From: a virus
Length of the DNA stretch: 61,004 nt
Strand: one strand, 5' to 3'
IMG/VR virus record: IMGVR_UViG_3300042731_003085
Span: 1 to 61,004 of that record
The position numbers and the translations under genes were made by a program. Position 1 is the first letter of the stretch; every line of letters begins with the position of its first letter. A model generated the notes under the pieces. The model was not told the origin of the DNA and did no database searches. It saw nothing but the letters and a program-made list of their open reading frames with translations. Below, piece by piece: positions 60,249-61,004 of this stretch.

Positions 60249-60412
60249 ATACCATATCTTTTTAATGTTTCTACAAATAACATTGCTTCATCTTTAGTAT
60301 CAAAATCTTTATACCCAGCTCTTATTTTATCACAGCAAGCCCAATGAACTCTTACTGTATTAAATATTGTTTCTTTTAATTTAAACTTAATTGATTCATC
60401 TGTTTTTATCAT
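60245..60412 (-). CDS. 55-aa hypothetical protein
   Basis: ATG at 60412, TGA at 60245-60247 overlapping the next ATG by 4 nt. Begins MIKTDESIKFKLKETIFNTV, has RVHWACCDKIRAGYKDFDTK and ends LKRYGI. The adjacent cysteines and following aromatic/basic residues are suggestive but match no family. It starts 5 nt after the first gene of the operon. Confidence 0.68.
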   Translation of the reverse strand: MIKTDESIKFKLKETIFNTVRVHWACCDKIRAGYKDFDTKDEAMLFVETLKRYGI

Positions 60413-60417
60413 ATTCT

Positions 60418-60777
60418 TTATTTAATTTTATTCTCGTTTTCTATTCTTTTTATTTCTTCAAGTTCTTTTTCATCTGAGTCACCCATATAATGAACATCAT
60501 TTTTTTCATCATATAAATAGTATTTCTTATCTTCACATACAAGATTAGCTAAAGCATATTCTAAATCAACCCACTGATCTGATCCCCATAAAAGTATTTG
60601 TGAAGTTTCATCAAAATCTTTGTTGTGTATGTCGTTGCCATTTTCATCGCCAACGTACTCGCCCACAAAAATACTATCGGGGCGTTTCCAATAGTCGTTT
60701 TTACCATAGGAAAACTTAATTTGTTTACCTATTAGTTTTTCTAATTCTGAATAGTAAAGTTTATTTATATGTTTCAT
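60418..60777 (-). CDS. first gene of the early operon, hypothetical
   Basis: 119 aa. Starts MKHINKLYYSELEKLIGKQI with KFSYGKNDYWKRPDSIFVGE and VGDENGNDIHNKDFDETSQI; acidic and aromatic-rich, ending in a Lys/Glu helix (DEKELEEIKRIENENKIK). No family is recognised. As the promoter-proximal gene on the replication strand it would be among the first proteins made, a position often used for host-takeover factors; this is inference. Confidence 0.72.
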   Translation of the reverse strand: MKHINKLYYSELEKLIGKQIKFSYGKNDYWKRPDSIFVGEYVGDENGNDIHNKDFDETSQILLWGSDQWVDLEYALANLVCEDKKYYLYDEKNDVHYMGDSDEKELEEIKRIENENKIK

Positions 60778-60795
60778 AAATCTGAATATTTTATG

Positions 60796-60826
60796 TAAAT
60801 ATAATCAATGTTATCCACAAATACAA
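60796..60826 (-). promoter_or_regulatory. early operon promoter (TTG-N20-TATATTTA)
   Basis: On the minus strand TTG (60824-60826) and TATATTTA (60796-60803) are separated by 20 nt, fitting the Bacteroidetes -33/-7 layout with one mismatch in the last -7 base. The predicted start is near 60791, 14 nt before ATG 60777. The DnaA box lies in the spacer. Confidence 0.45.
60811..60819 (+). promoter_or_regulatory. consensus DnaA box (TTATCCACA)
   Basis: TTATCCACA is a perfect match to the high-affinity DnaA box. It lies between the -33 and -7 elements of the early promoter and about 50 nt from the GC-rich tandem repeats, so DnaA (host, or the phage DnaA-like protein) could both act on the origin and control the operon. 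Confidence 0.6.
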
Positions 60827-60870
60827 GTTAATAAGCATTAATTTTTATAAACTCGCCACATTCGACACTG

Positions 60871-60900
60871 CCCTGCGTCGCCCTGCGTCGCCCTGCGTCG
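60871..60900 (+). repeat. three perfect 10-bp tandem repeats (CCCTGCGTCG)
   Basis: CCCTGCGTCG occurs three times without interruption, 80% G+C in a strongly AT-rich genome, and is followed by CGCG. Copies one helical turn apart are typical of protein-binding iterons. No coding frame is involved. Confidence 0.95.
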
Positions 60901-60925
60901 CGCGTGATGATAGTGAATCAACATA

Positions 60926-60948
60926 AGATGTAACAAAAAGTTACATCT
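60926..60948. repeat. perfect 9-bp inverted repeat
   Basis: AGATGTAAC, AAAAA loop, GTTACATCT. Followed rightwards by CTTATTTTAATT, so it could also be a weak terminator for rightward transcripts, although no rightward gene precedes it. An origin-associated cruciform or protein site is an alternative. Confidence 0.85.
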
Positions 60949-61004
60949 CTTATTTTAATTACTTAATAAGTAAATAAACAAAGTAATAAGTATAATAATA
61001 CATA

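Larger units (their letters stand above)
60778..61004. other. candidate origin of replication
   Basis: 227 bases without a gene combine a DnaA box, the early promoter, the 3x10-bp GC-rich repeats, a perfect 9-bp hairpin (AGATGTAAC/GTTACATCT, 60926-60948, 5-A loop) and a very AT-rich end with TAATAAGTA twice (60964, 60984) that could unwind. This arrangement upstream of the replication operon is typical of an origin. No experiment or comparison supports it yet. Confidence 0.5.

Overview
The window looks like most or all of the genome of a tailed, probably podovirus-type phage infecting a marine Bacteroidetes (Flavobacteriia-like) host. The evidence is a very AT-rich sequence, near absence of Shine-Dalgarno sites, repeated Bacteroidetes-type -7 promoter boxes (TAnnTTTG) just upstream of genes, a flavobacterial-style signal peptide (ending GYSQ), and a virion gene order (large terminase, ~800-aa portal with coiled-coil tail, acidic scaffold, major capsid, two connector/ring proteins, giant 'MKIKNIFNSGKMNKDLDER' stabilisation/muzzle-like protein, internal virion proteins) that resembles crAss-like phages. 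No integrase, lysogeny repressor or partition gene was recognised, so a lytic lifestyle is likely. No DNA polymerase and no RNA polymerase is visible, so the phage probably borrows both from the host, unless the window is incomplete.

Layout. 1-285 is a gene fragment on the minus strand; 286-860 has no convincing gene. 861-4099 (+) holds a promoter, an attenuator-like hairpin, a small hypothetical gene, a GroEL/GroES pair overlapping by 4 nt, and a helix-turn-helix protein, facing a convergent winged-helix-like gene (4089-4577, -). 4636-5637 is a cassette of tiny basic proteins. 5641-21020 is an adhesin/fibre region: two large paralogous LamG/repeat adhesins (5641-9555 and 17634-21020), a glycine-rich fibre (13362-16418) and small fibre or chaperone genes. 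Between the adhesins lie a second cassette of tiny basic or cysteine-rich proteins (including a 25-aa CDGSH-type peptide) and a lysis block (M15 peptidase endolysin, membrane proteins, 3-TM holin). 21020-22878 holds small accessory genes (secreted protein, second GroES-like protein, spanin-like pair, small-terminase-like gene). 22808-51199 is the packaging and virion module, ending with a 2277-aa internal protein carrying a lysozyme-like domain.

The minus strand from 60777 down to 51185 is one compact early/replication operon with 4-nt start/stop overlaps. It encodes hypotheticals, an ERF-family annealing protein, a PD-(D/E)XK exonuclease, an SSB, a protein with a DnaA domain IV-like DNA-binding region, a DnaD-like winged-helix protein, a primase-helicase, a MazG-like pyrophosphohydrolase, a metallophosphoesterase, a Cys-cluster protein and an endonuclease I-like resolvase. 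Its upstream non-coding region (60778-61004) holds a perfect DnaA box inside a likely promoter, three perfect GC-rich 10-bp tandem repeats, a 9-bp hairpin and an AT-rich end: a good candidate origin of replication.

The most unusual points are the phage GroEL without a Gly-Gly-Met tail, paired with GroES and with a second GroES-like protein elsewhere; the CDGSH peptide; the DnaA-box/iteron region together with a phage DnaA-like protein; a run of thrombospondin type-3 calcium-binding repeats in a virion protein; near-leaderless phage promoters; and a 31/32-nt repeat that places the same peptide in two different virion proteins. Twelve of the annotated genes are very short or partial and were read directly from the sequence. 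All family names are from pattern recognition without database searches.
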